Origin: Agromyces ramosus
Lineage (GTDB): Bacteria; Actinomycetota; Actinomycetes; Actinomycetales; Microbacteriaceae
Direction of reading: 5' to 3'
Assembly (NCBI RefSeq): GCF_030817175.1
Contig: NZ_JAUSYY010000001.1
Span: 1,860,001-1,924,000 of the forward strand
Length of the DNA stretch: 64,000 bases
Below, in pieces: positions 51,744-60,531 of the stretch (within the stretch, counting starts at the first letter, position 1; every line of letters begins with the position of its first letter). A program made the translations under genes and the position numbers. The notes under the pieces were generated by a model. The model searched no databases. It worked only from the letters and a program-made list of their open reading frames with translations, and was not told the DNA's origin.

Positions 51744-52823
51744 ATGACGCACGTGCAGGAACCTGATGAGCGGGCGGCCGCGCGCCGCCGCCGGCCGACG
51801 CTGCGGATGGTCGCCGAGCTCGCCGGAGTCTCGACGGCGACGGTGTCGTACGTGTTCTCGGGTCGGAACGGCGGCGACTCGGGGGTCGCCGAGCCCACCG
51901 CCAAGCGGGTGCTCGAGGCGGCCGAGCAGCTGAACTACCGGCCGAACCGCGCCGCCCGCACCATGCGCACGGGGCGCAGCGACACCGTGCAGCTCTCGTT
52001 GCACATGCTGAGCGACCCCTGGTCGCTCGCCGTCGCCGCGGCCGTGAACGAGGAGGCGAACCGGCACGGCCTCACGACGCTGATCCTCGCCGACGGCGAC
52101 TGGTATGCCGCGCTCGACCGGGTCGAAAGCGACGTCGCCTACCTCGATGGGGTCGGCACGACGGATGACGCGAGGCGGAAGCTCCGAGAGCTCGCCCGTC
52201 GTGGCCAGCGCCTCGTCGTCTTCTCGGAGACGCTCGAGCCCGACGGCTACGACGTCATCCGCTCCGACGCGCTCCCCGGCTGCTACCTCGCGATGGATCA
52301 CCTGCTCGAACGGCATACGGCGGTCGGATGCCTCGTGGCCGAGGGCGCCGTGCGCTCGCCCGAGCCCTCGCGGTACACGCCGTACCTCGAGCGCATGCGC
52401 GAGCGCGGGTTGCCCATCGACCCGGCGCACACCGCGACCTACGCCGAGACGCAGGCGAGCGCCTTCACCGCGGCGGTCGAGCTGCTGTCGCAGGAGCACC
52501 GGCCGACCGCGGTCTATGCGACCACCGACTTCGCCGCCATCGCCGCGATCAACGCGGCGCACATGCTCGGGCTCCGCGTGCCGCACGACGTCGCCGTCAT
52601 CGGCGTCGGCAACACGCCAGACGCACAAGCCGTGGCACCGACGCTCACGACGGTCGGCCCGACCGACTTCTACGAGCGCCAGGCCGAGATCATCGTCGGC
52701 CGCGCCCTCGAACCCGAGGCCGACGAGCCACGGCTCCACGACTTCGCGTGGTCGCTGTTCCCCGGCGGTTCGACCGACCTCGACTCGCCGGCGCGCGCCG
52801 CTCGCGCGCCCGAGCTTCCGTAA
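51744..52823 (+). CDS. LacI-family regulator 3 (sugar ABC operon)
   Basis: A 359-residue repressor: helix-turn-helix PTLRMVAELAGVSTATVSYVFSGRN, hinge LNYRPNRAARTMRTG and a ligand domain (VQLSLHMLSDPWSLAVAAAVNEEA, ATTDFAAIAAINAAHMLG, VIGVGNTPDAQAVAPTLTTV). It lies inside the transporter operon, four bases after the permease gene, and probably controls it through the inverted repeat at 48593-48612. Confidence 0.9.
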   Translation: MTHVQEPDERAAARRRRPTLRMVAELAGVSTATVSYVFSGRNGGDSGVAEPTAKRVLEAAEQLNYRPNRAARTMRTGRSDTVQLSLHMLSDPWSLAVAAAVNEEANRHGLTTLILADGDWYAALDRVESDVAYLDGVGTTDDARRKLRELARRGQRLVVFSETLEPDGYDVIRSDALPGCYLAMDHLLERHTAVGCLVAEGAVRSPEPSRYTPYLERMRERGLPIDPAHTATYAETQASAFTAAVELLSQEHRPTAVYATTDFAAIAAINAAHMLGLRVPHDVAVIGVGNTPDAQAVAPTLTTVGPTDFYERQAEIIVGRALEPEADEPRLHDFAWSLFPGGSTDLDSPARAARAPELP

Positions 52824-52845
52824 CCCCCTGAAGGAGAATCACCCC

Positions 52846-54096
52846 TTGGACCTCAACATCGGCATCGTCGGCTTCGGCGCGCGCTCCTCGCTCTGGAAGG
52901 AGACGCACCGGCCCGGGCGGGGCTCCCGCGTCGTCGCGGTGTGCGACGTCTCGGAGCGATCGCGGGCCGAGGCGCGAGCGGCGCTGCCCGAGGCATCCGT
53001 CACCGGCTCCCTCGACGAGCTGCTCGCGGCCGGCATCGACGCGGTCATGGTGCTGACGCCCGACCACCAGCACGCGCCAGTCGCGATCGCCGCACTCGAC
53101 GCCGGTGTGCCGGTCTTCTGCGAGAAGCCGCTCGCGGTGACCATCGACGACGCCGATGCCATCCTCGAGACAGCGCGCCGCACCGGCACACGCCTCTACG
53201 TCGGCCACAACATGCGGCACATGCCCATGGTCGTGCTCATGCGCCGGCTCATCCTCGAGGGACGCATCGGTGAGGTGAAGGCAGTGTGGTGCCGGCACTT
53301 CGTCGGCAACGGCGGCGACTACTACTTCAAGGACTGGCACGCCGAACGCGCGAAGACCACCGGGCTGCTCCTGCAGAAGGGCGCCCACGACCTCGACGTG
53401 ATCCACTGGCTCGCGGGCGCGTACAGCACCGAGGTGCAGGCGATGGGCTCCCTGAGCGTCTACGGCGACATCGACGACCGGCGCGACCGCTCCCACGAGC
53501 GCATGCGCGACTGGTTCAGCCTCGACAACTGGCCGCCCACCGCGCAGACCGGCCTCAACCCGATCGTCGACGTCGAGGACATCTCGATGGTGAACCTGCG
53601 GCTCGGCAACGGCGTGCTCGCGAGCTACCAGCAGTGCCACTTCACGCCCGATTACTGGCGCAACTACACCGTCATCGGCACCGAGGGGCGCATCGAGAAC
53701 TTCGGCGACGTCGCGGGCTCCGAGGTGCGGCTGTGGAACCGGCGGCACCACGGCGCCGCGCCCGCCGACGAGACATTCATGGTGCCCGAGACCGACGAGG
53801 AGGCCGGGCACGACGGCGCCGACGCGCTGCTCGTCGCCGAGTTCCTGCGCTTCGTGCGCGACGGGGGCACGACCGACACGTCGCCCGTCGCCGCGCGAGA
53901 GGCAGTGGCCACCGGCATCCGGGCGACCGAGTCCCTGCGCGGCGGCGGCGGCACGCTCGCCGTGCCGCAGCTCGACGACGGGCTCGTCGCGTACTTCGAG
54001 GCAGGGCAGGACGCGGCATCCGTCTCATCGACCTCACCACTCCTCGCCCCAACCGACGCCGAGAGTGCGCTTCGCGTCGGGATGGCCGCGGAATAG
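52846..54096 (+). CDS. Gfo/Idh/MocA-family oxidoreductase
   Basis: A 416-residue NAD(P)-dependent sugar oxidoreductase. The Rossmann fold starts LNIGIVGFGARSS, and the family signature CEKPLAVTIDDADAILE follows. Substrate-domain features are KGAHDLDVIHWLAG and NGVLASYQQCHFTPDYWRNYTVIGTEGRIENFG. It probably oxidises or epimerises the sugar brought in by the adjoining importer. The start is TTG 52846, preceded by AAGGAG at nine bases; no better start lies in frame. Confidence 0.87.
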   Translation: MDLNIGIVGFGARSSLWKETHRPGRGSRVVAVCDVSERSRAEARAALPEASVTGSLDELLAAGIDAVMVLTPDHQHAPVAIAALDAGVPVFCEKPLAVTIDDADAILETARRTGTRLYVGHNMRHMPMVVLMRRLILEGRIGEVKAVWCRHFVGNGGDYYFKDWHAERAKTTGLLLQKGAHDLDVIHWLAGAYSTEVQAMGSLSVYGDIDDRRDRSHERMRDWFSLDNWPPTAQTGLNPIVDVEDISMVNLRLGNGVLASYQQCHFTPDYWRNYTVIGTEGRIENFGDVAGSEVRLWNRRHHGAAPADETFMVPETDEEAGHDGADALLVAEFLRFVRDGGTTDTSPVAAREAVATGIRATESLRGGGGTLAVPQLDDGLVAYFEAGQDAASVSSTSPLLAPTDAESALRVGMAAE

Positions 54097-54148
54097 CGAC
54101 ACGACCCGCACTCTCGACGCGTGGACCGGGGGGCGAGGCCTCACGGTG

Positions 54149-54168
54149 ACGGATGCCGCGGCATCCGT
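54149..54168. other. Perfect 20-bp GGATGCC palindrome, possible terminator
   Basis: ACGGATGCCGCGGCATCCGT lies 53 bases past the oxidoreductase stop and 108 bases before the threonine dehydrogenase gene. It can form a hairpin and probably separates the two transcription units. The rest of 54097-54275 holds no gene. Confidence 0.55.
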
Positions 54169-54275
54169 GGCTACCATGAACTGACTGGCGCTCGAGGCAT
54201 CCGGACACGACCCGGCAGCCCCGACCCAGAGCCGCACACCCCCGGCTCGAGTACCAGAGAACAATGAGGTTATCG

Positions 54276-55319
54276 ATGAAGGCCCTCTACAAACCTGCCC
54301 CCGGCGCCGGCCTGGAGTACGTCGACCGGCCTGAGCCGGTCATCGGCCCGGGCGACGTGAAGATCCGGGTGCTGCGCACGGGCATCTGCGGCACCGACCT
54401 GCACATCGAGAAGTGGGACGACTGGGCCGCGTCGACGATCGCCGCGCCGCTCATCCCGGGCCACGAGTTCTACGGCGAGGTCGTCGAGGTCGGGCCGCTC
54501 GTGCACGACGTCGCGATCGGCGACCGGGTCTCGGGCGAGGGCCACATCGTGTGCGGCATGTGCCGCAACTGCCGGGCGGGGCGCCGCCAGATGTGCATCC
54601 GCACGAAGGGCGTGGGCCTGCACCGCGACGGCGCGTTCGCCGAGTTCATCGTGATGCCCGGCGAGAACGTCTGGGTGCACCACGCCGACATCGAGCCAGA
54701 GGTCGGCGCGATCTTCGACCCCTTCGGCAATGCGGTGCACACCGCGCTCGCGTTCTCGGTCGTCGGCGAGGACGTACTCGTCACGGGCTGCGGCCCCATC
54801 GGCCTGATGTCGATCGCGGTGGCGCGCCACGTCGGCGCGCGGTTCGTGGTGGCGACGGATGTCTCGCCCGCACGCCTTGCGCTCGCGCTCGAGATGGGGG
54901 CGGATGCCGCGGTCGACGTGCGCACCGAGAACCTGCACGACGTGCAGCGCCGCCTCGGCATGCGCGAGGGCTTCGACGTCGGGTTCGAGATGAGCGGAGC
55001 GCCGAGCGCGCTGCCCCAGATGATCGAGAACATGAACCACGGCGGCCGGATGGCGCTCCTCGGCCTGCCGGCCGAGCCGTTCGCCGTCGACTGGGGCAAG
55101 GTCGTCACCCACATGCTGACCATGAAGGGCATCTACGGGCGCGAGATGTTCGAGACGTGGAACTCGATGAGCGCCATGCTGCAGACGAGCGCCGAGCTGC
55201 GCTCACGGGTGGCGTCGATCATCTCCGATCGCTACCCGGCACGCGAGTGGCGCACGGCGTTCGACGCGGCCGCCTCGGGCGGCGTCGGCAAGGTCATCCT
55301 CGATTGGACGGAACTCTGA
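54276..55319 (+). CDS. tdh: L-threonine 3-dehydrogenase (zinc-dependent)
   Basis: A 347-residue medium-chain dehydrogenase that oxidises threonine to 2-amino-3-ketobutyrate with NAD. The catalytic zinc site uses [13 protein letters not shown] and [12 protein letters not shown]. The structural zinc site is [15 protein letters not shown], and the nucleotide fold has [19 protein letters not shown]-like spacing and length fit Tdh. The start is ATG 54276; an ATG at 54264 is possible. Its stop overlaps the start of the next gene (ATGA), and that partner completes the Tdh pathway. Confidence 0.92.
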   Translation: MKALYKPAPGAGLEYVDRPEPVIGPGDVKIRVLRTGICGTDLHIEKWDDWAASTIAAPLIPGHEFYGEVVEVGPLVHDVAIGDRVSGEGHIVCGMCRNCRAGRRQMCIRTKGVGLHRDGAFAEFIVMPGENVWVHHADIEPEVGAIFDPFGNAVHTALAFSVVGEDVLVTGCGPIGLMSIAVARHVGARFVVATDVSPARLALALEMGADAAVDVRTENLHDVQRRLGMREGFDVGFEMSGAPSALPQMIENMNHGGRMALLGLPAEPFAVDWGKVVTHMLTMKGIYGREMFETWNSMSAMLQTSAELRSRVASIISDRYPAREWRTAFDAAASGGVGKVILDWTEL

Positions 55320-56506
55320 TGTACGGAACGATTCGCGAACAACTCCGCACCGAACTCGACGAGATCGAGTCGGCCGGGCTCACCAAGCGCGAGCGCGGCA
55401 TCCACGGCCCGCAGTCCTCCGAGATCGAGGTCGCGGGGCGCGAGGTGCTGAACTTCTGCGCCAACAACTACCTCGGGCTCGCGAACGACCCACGCATCGT
55501 CGAGGCGGCGCACCGCGGCCTCGACGAGTGGGGCTACGGGCTCGCGAGCGTGCGGTTCATCTGCGGCACGCAAGAGCTGCACCTCGAGCTCGAGCGCCGG
55601 GTGTCGTCGTTCCTCGGCTACGACGACACGATCCTCTTCTCCTCGTGCTTCGACGCGAACGGCGGCGTCTTCGAGGTGCTCTTCGGGCCGGATGACGCGA
55701 TCATCTCCGATGAGCTCAACCACGCGTCGATCATCGACGGCATCCGCCTGTCGAAGGCGAGCCGCTACCGCTACAAGAACCGCGACATGGCCGACCTCGA
55801 GGCGCAGCTCGTCGCGGCATCCGATGCCCGTCGCCGCGTGATCGTGACCGACGGCGTCTTCTCGATGGACGGCTACATCGCGCCGCTGCAGGAGATCTGC
55901 GACCTCGCCGATCGGTACGACGCGCTCGTGTTCGTCGACGACTCGCACGCGGTCGGGTTCGTCGGAGCTCATGGGCGCGGCACGCCCGAGTACTGCGGCG
56001 TCGAGGGCCGGGTCGACATCACGACCGGCACCTTCGGCAAGGCGCTCGGCGGGGCATCCGGCGGCTACGTCGCCGCCCGCCAGGAGATCGTCGACCTGCT
56101 GCGCCAGCGCGCACGCCCGTACCTCTTCTCGAACACGCTCGCGCCGGCGATCGTCGCCGGCACACTGCAGGCGCTCGAGCTGCTCGCATCGTCGGGCGAG
56201 CTGCGCGAGACGCTGAAGTCGAACGCGGCGCTGTTCCGATCGCTCATGACGGATGCCGGCTTCGAGCTGCTGCCCGGCGAGCACCCGATCGTGCCCGTGA
56301 TGTTCGGCGACGCCGCCCTCACCGGGCGCATCGCCGCCGCGCTCCAGGAGCGCGGGATGTTCGTCACGGCGTTCAGCTTCCCGGTGGTGCCGCGCGGCGC
56401 CGCGCGCATCCGCGTGCAGTTGTCGGCGGCGCACTCCGAGGAGGAGATCCGTCGCTGCGTGGCGGCGTTCGCTGCGGCCCGCGATGAGGTGCGCGCAGGG
56501 GGCTGA
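55319..56506 (+). CDS. kbl: Glycine C-acetyltransferase (2-amino-3-ketobutyrate CoA ligase)
   Basis: A 395-residue PLP enzyme that splits 2-amino-3-ketobutyrate with CoA into glycine and acetyl-CoA. Signatures are [46 protein letters not shown] and the Schiff-base Lys in [14 protein letters not shown]. It is coupled to tdh by a four-base overlap, and Tdh and Kbl are known to form a channelled pair. Together they turn threonine into glycine and acetyl-CoA. Confidence 0.94.
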   Translation: MYGTIREQLRTELDEIESAGLTKRERGIHGPQSSEIEVAGREVLNFCANNYLGLANDPRIVEAAHRGLDEWGYGLASVRFICGTQELHLELERRVSSFLGYDDTILFSSCFDANGGVFEVLFGPDDAIISDELNHASIIDGIRLSKASRYRYKNRDMADLEAQLVAASDARRRVIVTDGVFSMDGYIAPLQEICDLADRYDALVFVDDSHAVGFVGAHGRGTPEYCGVEGRVDITTGTFGKALGGASGGYVAARQEIVDLLRQRARPYLFSNTLAPAIVAGTLQALELLASSGELRETLKSNAALFRSLMTDAGFELLPGEHPIVPVMFGDAALTGRIAAALQERGMFVTAFSFPVVPRGAARIRVQLSAAHSEEEIRRCVAAFAAARDEVRAGG

Positions 56507-56631
56507 GCGCGGCGCCGGGGCATTCGCTCGCCTCGTGGTTGCGCAGGATGAGCGGCGATACGGCCGGAGATCGTGGTCAGCGCGCGGCTCATCCTGCCGT
56601 GGTGCTCGCGTTGTGCACGTTACTGTCCGCC

Positions 56632-56653
56632 TCGAATCGATTCGGCTTAGAAT
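56632..56653 (+). promoter_or_regulatory. Operator and -10 box of LacI regulator 4
   Basis: TCGAATCGATTCG (56632-56644), the same core as the MFS operator, is followed by a good -10 box TAGAAT (56648-56653), so the operator lies where the -35/-10 spacer should be. This suggests autoregulation. I could not find a convincing -35 box. Confidence 0.6.
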
Positions 56654-56697
56654 CGGCGTGTCGGCGCACCGCCGACGACCCGCCGATCGAGGAGCCC

Positions 56698-57765
56698 ATG
56701 CAGCAGCCCGATCTCGCCTCGCGACCCACGCTCGCGGATGTCGCCGCGAAAGCCGGCGTCTCCGCGTCGACGGCGTCGCTCGCCTTCAGCGGTTCCGGAC
56801 CGGTTTCGGATGCCACGCGAGAGCGCGTGCGCGCCGCCGCCGTCGAGCTCGGCTACGCGGGCCCCGACCCTCGTGCCAGGTCGCTTCGCCGCGGCCGGTC
56901 GGGCATCGTCGGCGTGGTGCTCGAGGAGCGCATCCGCGCGGCGTTCCTCGACCCCGTGAAGATCCAGATGCTCGACGGCATCACCGAGGGCATCGCGCCG
57001 CTCGGCGCCGGACTGCTGCTGCTCACCGATACGGGCGAAGAGGGCGGCAACGCCGTCGGCATCGAGAGCGCGCCCGTCGACGCGGTCGTGCTCATCGGCT
57101 GCAGCCCGCGCCTCGGCGTCTCGATCGAGGCGCTCCGCCGTCGCGGCATCCCGGCGGTCGCCATCGAGGGCGTCACCGGCGAGGACATCCCCGAGATCTC
57201 GATCGACAACCTGCAGGCGACCCGGCGGGGCGCCGACTACCTGCGTCAGCTCGGCCACACCGAGGTCGCGATCGTCACGCTGCCCTTCGACGCCGAGCGC
57301 ACGCGCGGGCCGATCACGTCCGAGCTCCTCGACGCGAGCACCGCCGACACCGCGAGCCAGCGACTCGCCGGAGCCCGTGAGGTCTTCCCGAACGCGACCG
57401 GACGCGTCGCCGGCGCGAGCTCTATCGAAGAGGGCCTCGAGGCGGCGCGTGCGCTGCTCGCCGACCCCGCGACCCGGCCCACGGCGATCATCGCGCAGAG
57501 CGACCTCCTCGCCGCCGGCGTCATCCAGGCGGCTGAAGAGCTGGGCATCCGCGTGCCCGGCGAGCTCAGCGTGCTCGGGTTCGACGGCATCCGCGTCGAC
57601 GGACTGCAGCACGACCTCACGACCCTCGTGCAGCCGTCGGTCGCGAAGGGCCGCGCCGCGGGCGAGGCGATCGTGCGGATGCTCTCGGGCGAGCCGCCCG
57701 AGTCGCGGTGCTTCACGAGCACCCTGCACGTGGGCGACACGACGGCGCCGCCGCCCGAGCGGTGA
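56698..57765 (+). CDS. LacI-family regulator 4
   Basis: A 355-residue repressor: helix-turn-helix PTLADVAAKAGVSASTASLAFSGSGPV, hinge LGYAGPDPRARSLRRG (its usual Pro-Asn is Gly-Pro-Asp) and a ligand domain (GIVGVVLEERIRAAFLDPVKIQM, AIIAQSDLLAAGVIQAAEELG, VLGFDGIRVDGLQ). ATG 56698 has GAGGAG upstream. It probably binds its own promoter and, from the shared palindrome, the MFS transporter promoter 8 kb away. Whether it also affects tdh-kbl is open; no site lies before tdh. Confidence 0.9.
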   Translation: MQQPDLASRPTLADVAAKAGVSASTASLAFSGSGPVSDATRERVRAAAVELGYAGPDPRARSLRRGRSGIVGVVLEERIRAAFLDPVKIQMLDGITEGIAPLGAGLLLLTDTGEEGGNAVGIESAPVDAVVLIGCSPRLGVSIEALRRRGIPAVAIEGVTGEDIPEISIDNLQATRRGADYLRQLGHTEVAIVTLPFDAERTRGPITSELLDASTADTASQRLAGAREVFPNATGRVAGASSIEEGLEAARALLADPATRPTAIIAQSDLLAAGVIQAAEELGIRVPGELSVLGFDGIRVDGLQHDLTTLVQPSVAKGRAAGEAIVRMLSGEPPESRCFTSTLHVGDTTAPPPER

Positions 57766-57839
57766 GCCGAGGCGGGCGACCGGATGCCACGGCGAGCGCA
57801 TGCCGCGGGCGAGCGGATGCCCCGTCCTAGGCTGGCGGC

Positions 57840-59061
57840 ATGAGCCTCGACCTGCACGCGGTCTACCGCGACCTGCACGCCAATCCCGAGCTGTCGTTCC
57901 AGGAGCATCGCACCGCCGGAATCGTCACCGAGGCGCTCCGGGGCCTCGGCTTCGCCGTGACGACCGGCATCGGGGGCACCGGCGTCGTCGGCGTGCTCGA
58001 GAACGGCGAGGGCCCCACCGTGCTGCTCCGCGCCGACATGGACGGGCTCCCGGTGCTCGAGGCGACCGGCCTGGCATATGCCAGCACCGCCCGCGGAACC
58101 GATCCCGACGGCAACGACGTGCCGGTCATGCACGCGTGCGGGCACGACGTGCACGTGACATGCCTCCTGGGCGCGAGCGAACGGCTCGCCGCCGACCGCG
58201 ATTCGTGGGCGGGCACGCTCGTGGTGCTGTTCCAGCCGGCCGAGGAGTGGGGCGGCGGCGCCCAGGCGATGGTCGACGACGGACTGTTCGACCGCGTGCC
58301 CACGCCCGACATCGTGCTGGGCCAGCATGTCGCACCGTTCCCCGCCGGCATCGCGGGGGTTCATGCCGGCGTGGCGATGGCGGCCGCCGACTCGCTCACC
58401 GTGCGCCTGCACGGCACCGGCGGCCACGGGTCCCGCCCCGAGACGACGGTCGACCCGGTGTACCTCGCCGCCTCCACGACGGTGCGGCTTCAGGGCCATC
58501 GTCGCGCGGGAGGTGGCAGCGACGGATGCCGCAGTGGTCACGGTCGGGCAGATCCACGCCGGCACGAAGCACAACATCATCCCATCCGAGGCGATGCTCG
58601 GCCTCAGTGTGCGGAGCTTCGACGAGCAGGTGCGCGCGAAGGTGCTCGCCTCGATCGAGCGGGTCGTCACAGCGGAGGCGGCGGCATCCGGTGCGCCTCG
58701 CGAGCCCGACGTCATCTCCGACGAGCGCTTCCCGCTCACCGTGAACGACGAGGCTGCCACGGAGCGCACCGCCGCCGCCCTTCGCCGTGCGATCGGCGAC
58801 GACCGGGTCATCGACCCCGGGCCCGTCTCGGGCAGCGAAGACGTGGGCGTGCTGGCGACGGCGGCCGGCGTGCCGCTCGTCTACTGGTTCCTCGGCGGCA
58901 GCGATCCGTCGCTCTTCGGCGACGGGCTGGCGACGGGTCGCATGCCCGAGGACGTGCCGTCGAATCACTCTCCGCACTTCGCGCCGCTCATCGAGCCGAC
59001 GCTCGGCGCCGGCGTGGCCGCACTGGTGGCGGCGGCCCGGGAATGGCTCGCGGCGCCCTGA
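57840..59061 (+). pseudogene. M20-family amidohydrolase with a one-base frameshift
   Basis: Metal-dependent amidohydrolase of the IAA-amino-acid-hydrolase/carboxypeptidase type, about 406 residues if intact. The first part, in frame from ATG 57840, has LHANPELSFQEHRTAGIV, HACGHDVH, QPAEEWGGGAQAM and GTGGHGSRPETTVDPVYLAA. After CGGCTTCAG at about 58485-58493 the frame is lost, and the rest (AIVAREVAATDAAVVTVGQIHAGTKHNIIP to SPHFAPLIEP, ending at 59061) continues one base over. Removing one G from GGG at 58493-58495 restores a full-length protein. The break removes part of the dimer domain and the second metal-binding half. It could be a real recent mutation or a sequencing error. Confidence 0.85.
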
Positions 59062-59083
59062 CGCGGATGCTGGGCGTGGCGAC

Positions 59084-60424
59084 TCAGCGCCCGGCGCCCA
59101 CGACCATCCACGCCGAACCGCGGGCCCGCAGTGCAAGGGTGACCGCCCGCGCCGCGAGGTACCCGATGGCGAACGCCGCCATCAGCCATGCGGGCCCGGC
59201 GGCGCCGGCGGGGGCGACCGCGACCACGCCGAGCGCGAGCGGCACGAACGCTGCGAGGTTCACGAGTCCGGTCCAGGCGAGGTAGCGCGCGTCGCCGGCG
59301 CCGATGAGCACGCCGTCGAGCACGAACACGAGTCCGCCGAGCGGAGCCGAGAGGCCGAGCACGACGAGTGTCGGCGGCAGCAGCGCCGCCACCTCGGCCG
59401 AGCTCGTGAAGAGCCCGGGCAGCACCCACGCCGAGGCGATGAGCACTGCGCCCACGACCGCGCCGCTGCCGACGCCCCACTGCAGGCACCGCCGCAGAAC
59501 CGCTCGCACGGCGGCGAGATCGCCCGCGCCGAGGCCGCGCCCGACGAGCGCCTGGGCGGCGATCGCGAGGGCGTCGAGGGCGAACCCGATCGTGAAGTAG
59601 ATGGTCATCGCGACCTGGAACGCGGCGAGCTCATCGGAGCCGAGCGAGGTCGCCGCCCACGTCGCGAGCAGCAGGGCGAGTCGCAGACTCACGGTGCGCA
59701 GGAACAGCCAGCCGCCCGACGTCGCCCCGCGCAGCACGCCGGCGTGGTGCGGCCACGGGCTCGCGCCGACCCGCGCAGCATGCCGCGCGATCACCACGAG
59801 GTACACGAGGACCATGCCCCACTGCGCGATCACGGTGCCGACGGCCGAGCCCGCGATGCCCCAGCCGGCGACATAGATGAACACGTAGTTCAGCGCGATG
59901 TTCACGGCGAAGCCGATGCCCGCGACCCAGAGCGGGGTACGCGTGTCCTGCAGGCCGCGCAGGAGGCCGGTCGCCGCGAACACGACGAGCATGGCCGGCA
60001 GCCCCGCCATCGAGATCGACAGGTACACGGATGCCTCGGCCGTCACTGCGGCGCTCGCCCCGAACGCGCCCACCAGCATGGGCGCGGCCCACCACCCGGC
60101 CACCGCGAGCACGGTGCCGAGCCCGAGCGCGAGCCAGAGGCCGTCGATGCCCGACGCCACGGCCCCGCGTTCGTCGCCGAGGCCGACGCGCCGCGCCACC
60201 GCGGGCGTGGTCGCGTAGGCGAGGAACACCATGAGCCCGATGATCGTCTGCAGCACCGCGCTCGCGAGCCCGAGGCCGGCGAGCGGCGTGGCTCCAAGGT
60301 GCCCGACCATCGCCGTGTCGGCGAGCAGGAACAGCGGTTCGGCGATGAGCGCGCCGAGCGCAGGCACGGCGAGGCGCAGGATGTCGCGGTCGACGGATCG
60401 TGGGGTCGTGATGTCAGCGCTCAT
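59084..60424 (-). CDS. MATE-family efflux transporter
   Basis: A 446-residue exporter with 12 helices, of the DinF-like MATE branch: RDILRLAVPALGALIAEPLFLLADTAMVGHLGATPLAGLGLA in the first half, with a matching second half (LAAFQVAMTIYFTIGFALDALAIAAQALVGRGLGAGD). It pumps cationic or other drugs out against Na+ or H+ (family knowledge). ATG 60424 is preferred over the GTG upstream. It converges on the broken amidohydrolase, with 22 bases between. Confidence 0.9.
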   Translation of the reverse strand: MSADITTPRSVDRDILRLAVPALGALIAEPLFLLADTAMVGHLGATPLAGLGLASAVLQTIIGLMVFLAYATTPAVARRVGLGDERGAVASGIDGLWLALGLGTVLAVAGWWAAPMLVGAFGASAAVTAEASVYLSISMAGLPAMLVVFAATGLLRGLQDTRTPLWVAGIGFAVNIALNYVFIYVAGWGIAGSAVGTVIAQWGMVLVYLVVIARHAARVGASPWPHHAGVLRGATSGGWLFLRTVSLRLALLLATWAATSLGSDELAAFQVAMTIYFTIGFALDALAIAAQALVGRGLGAGDLAAVRAVLRRCLQWGVGSGAVVGAVLIASAWVLPGLFTSSAEVAALLPPTLVVLGLSAPLGGLVFVLDGVLIGAGDARYLAWTGLVNLAAFVPLALGVVAVAPAGAAGPAWLMAAFAIGYLAARAVTLALRARGSAWMVVGAGR

Positions 60425-60531
60425 GAACCCGTCGAGCCTATGCCGCGCTGCCGACACGGTGCACGGGGCATCCGCTCACCGGAGCCGGCGAGCACGATGT
60501 GGTCTCGCTCCCCGCCGCTTAGGCTGGGGGA

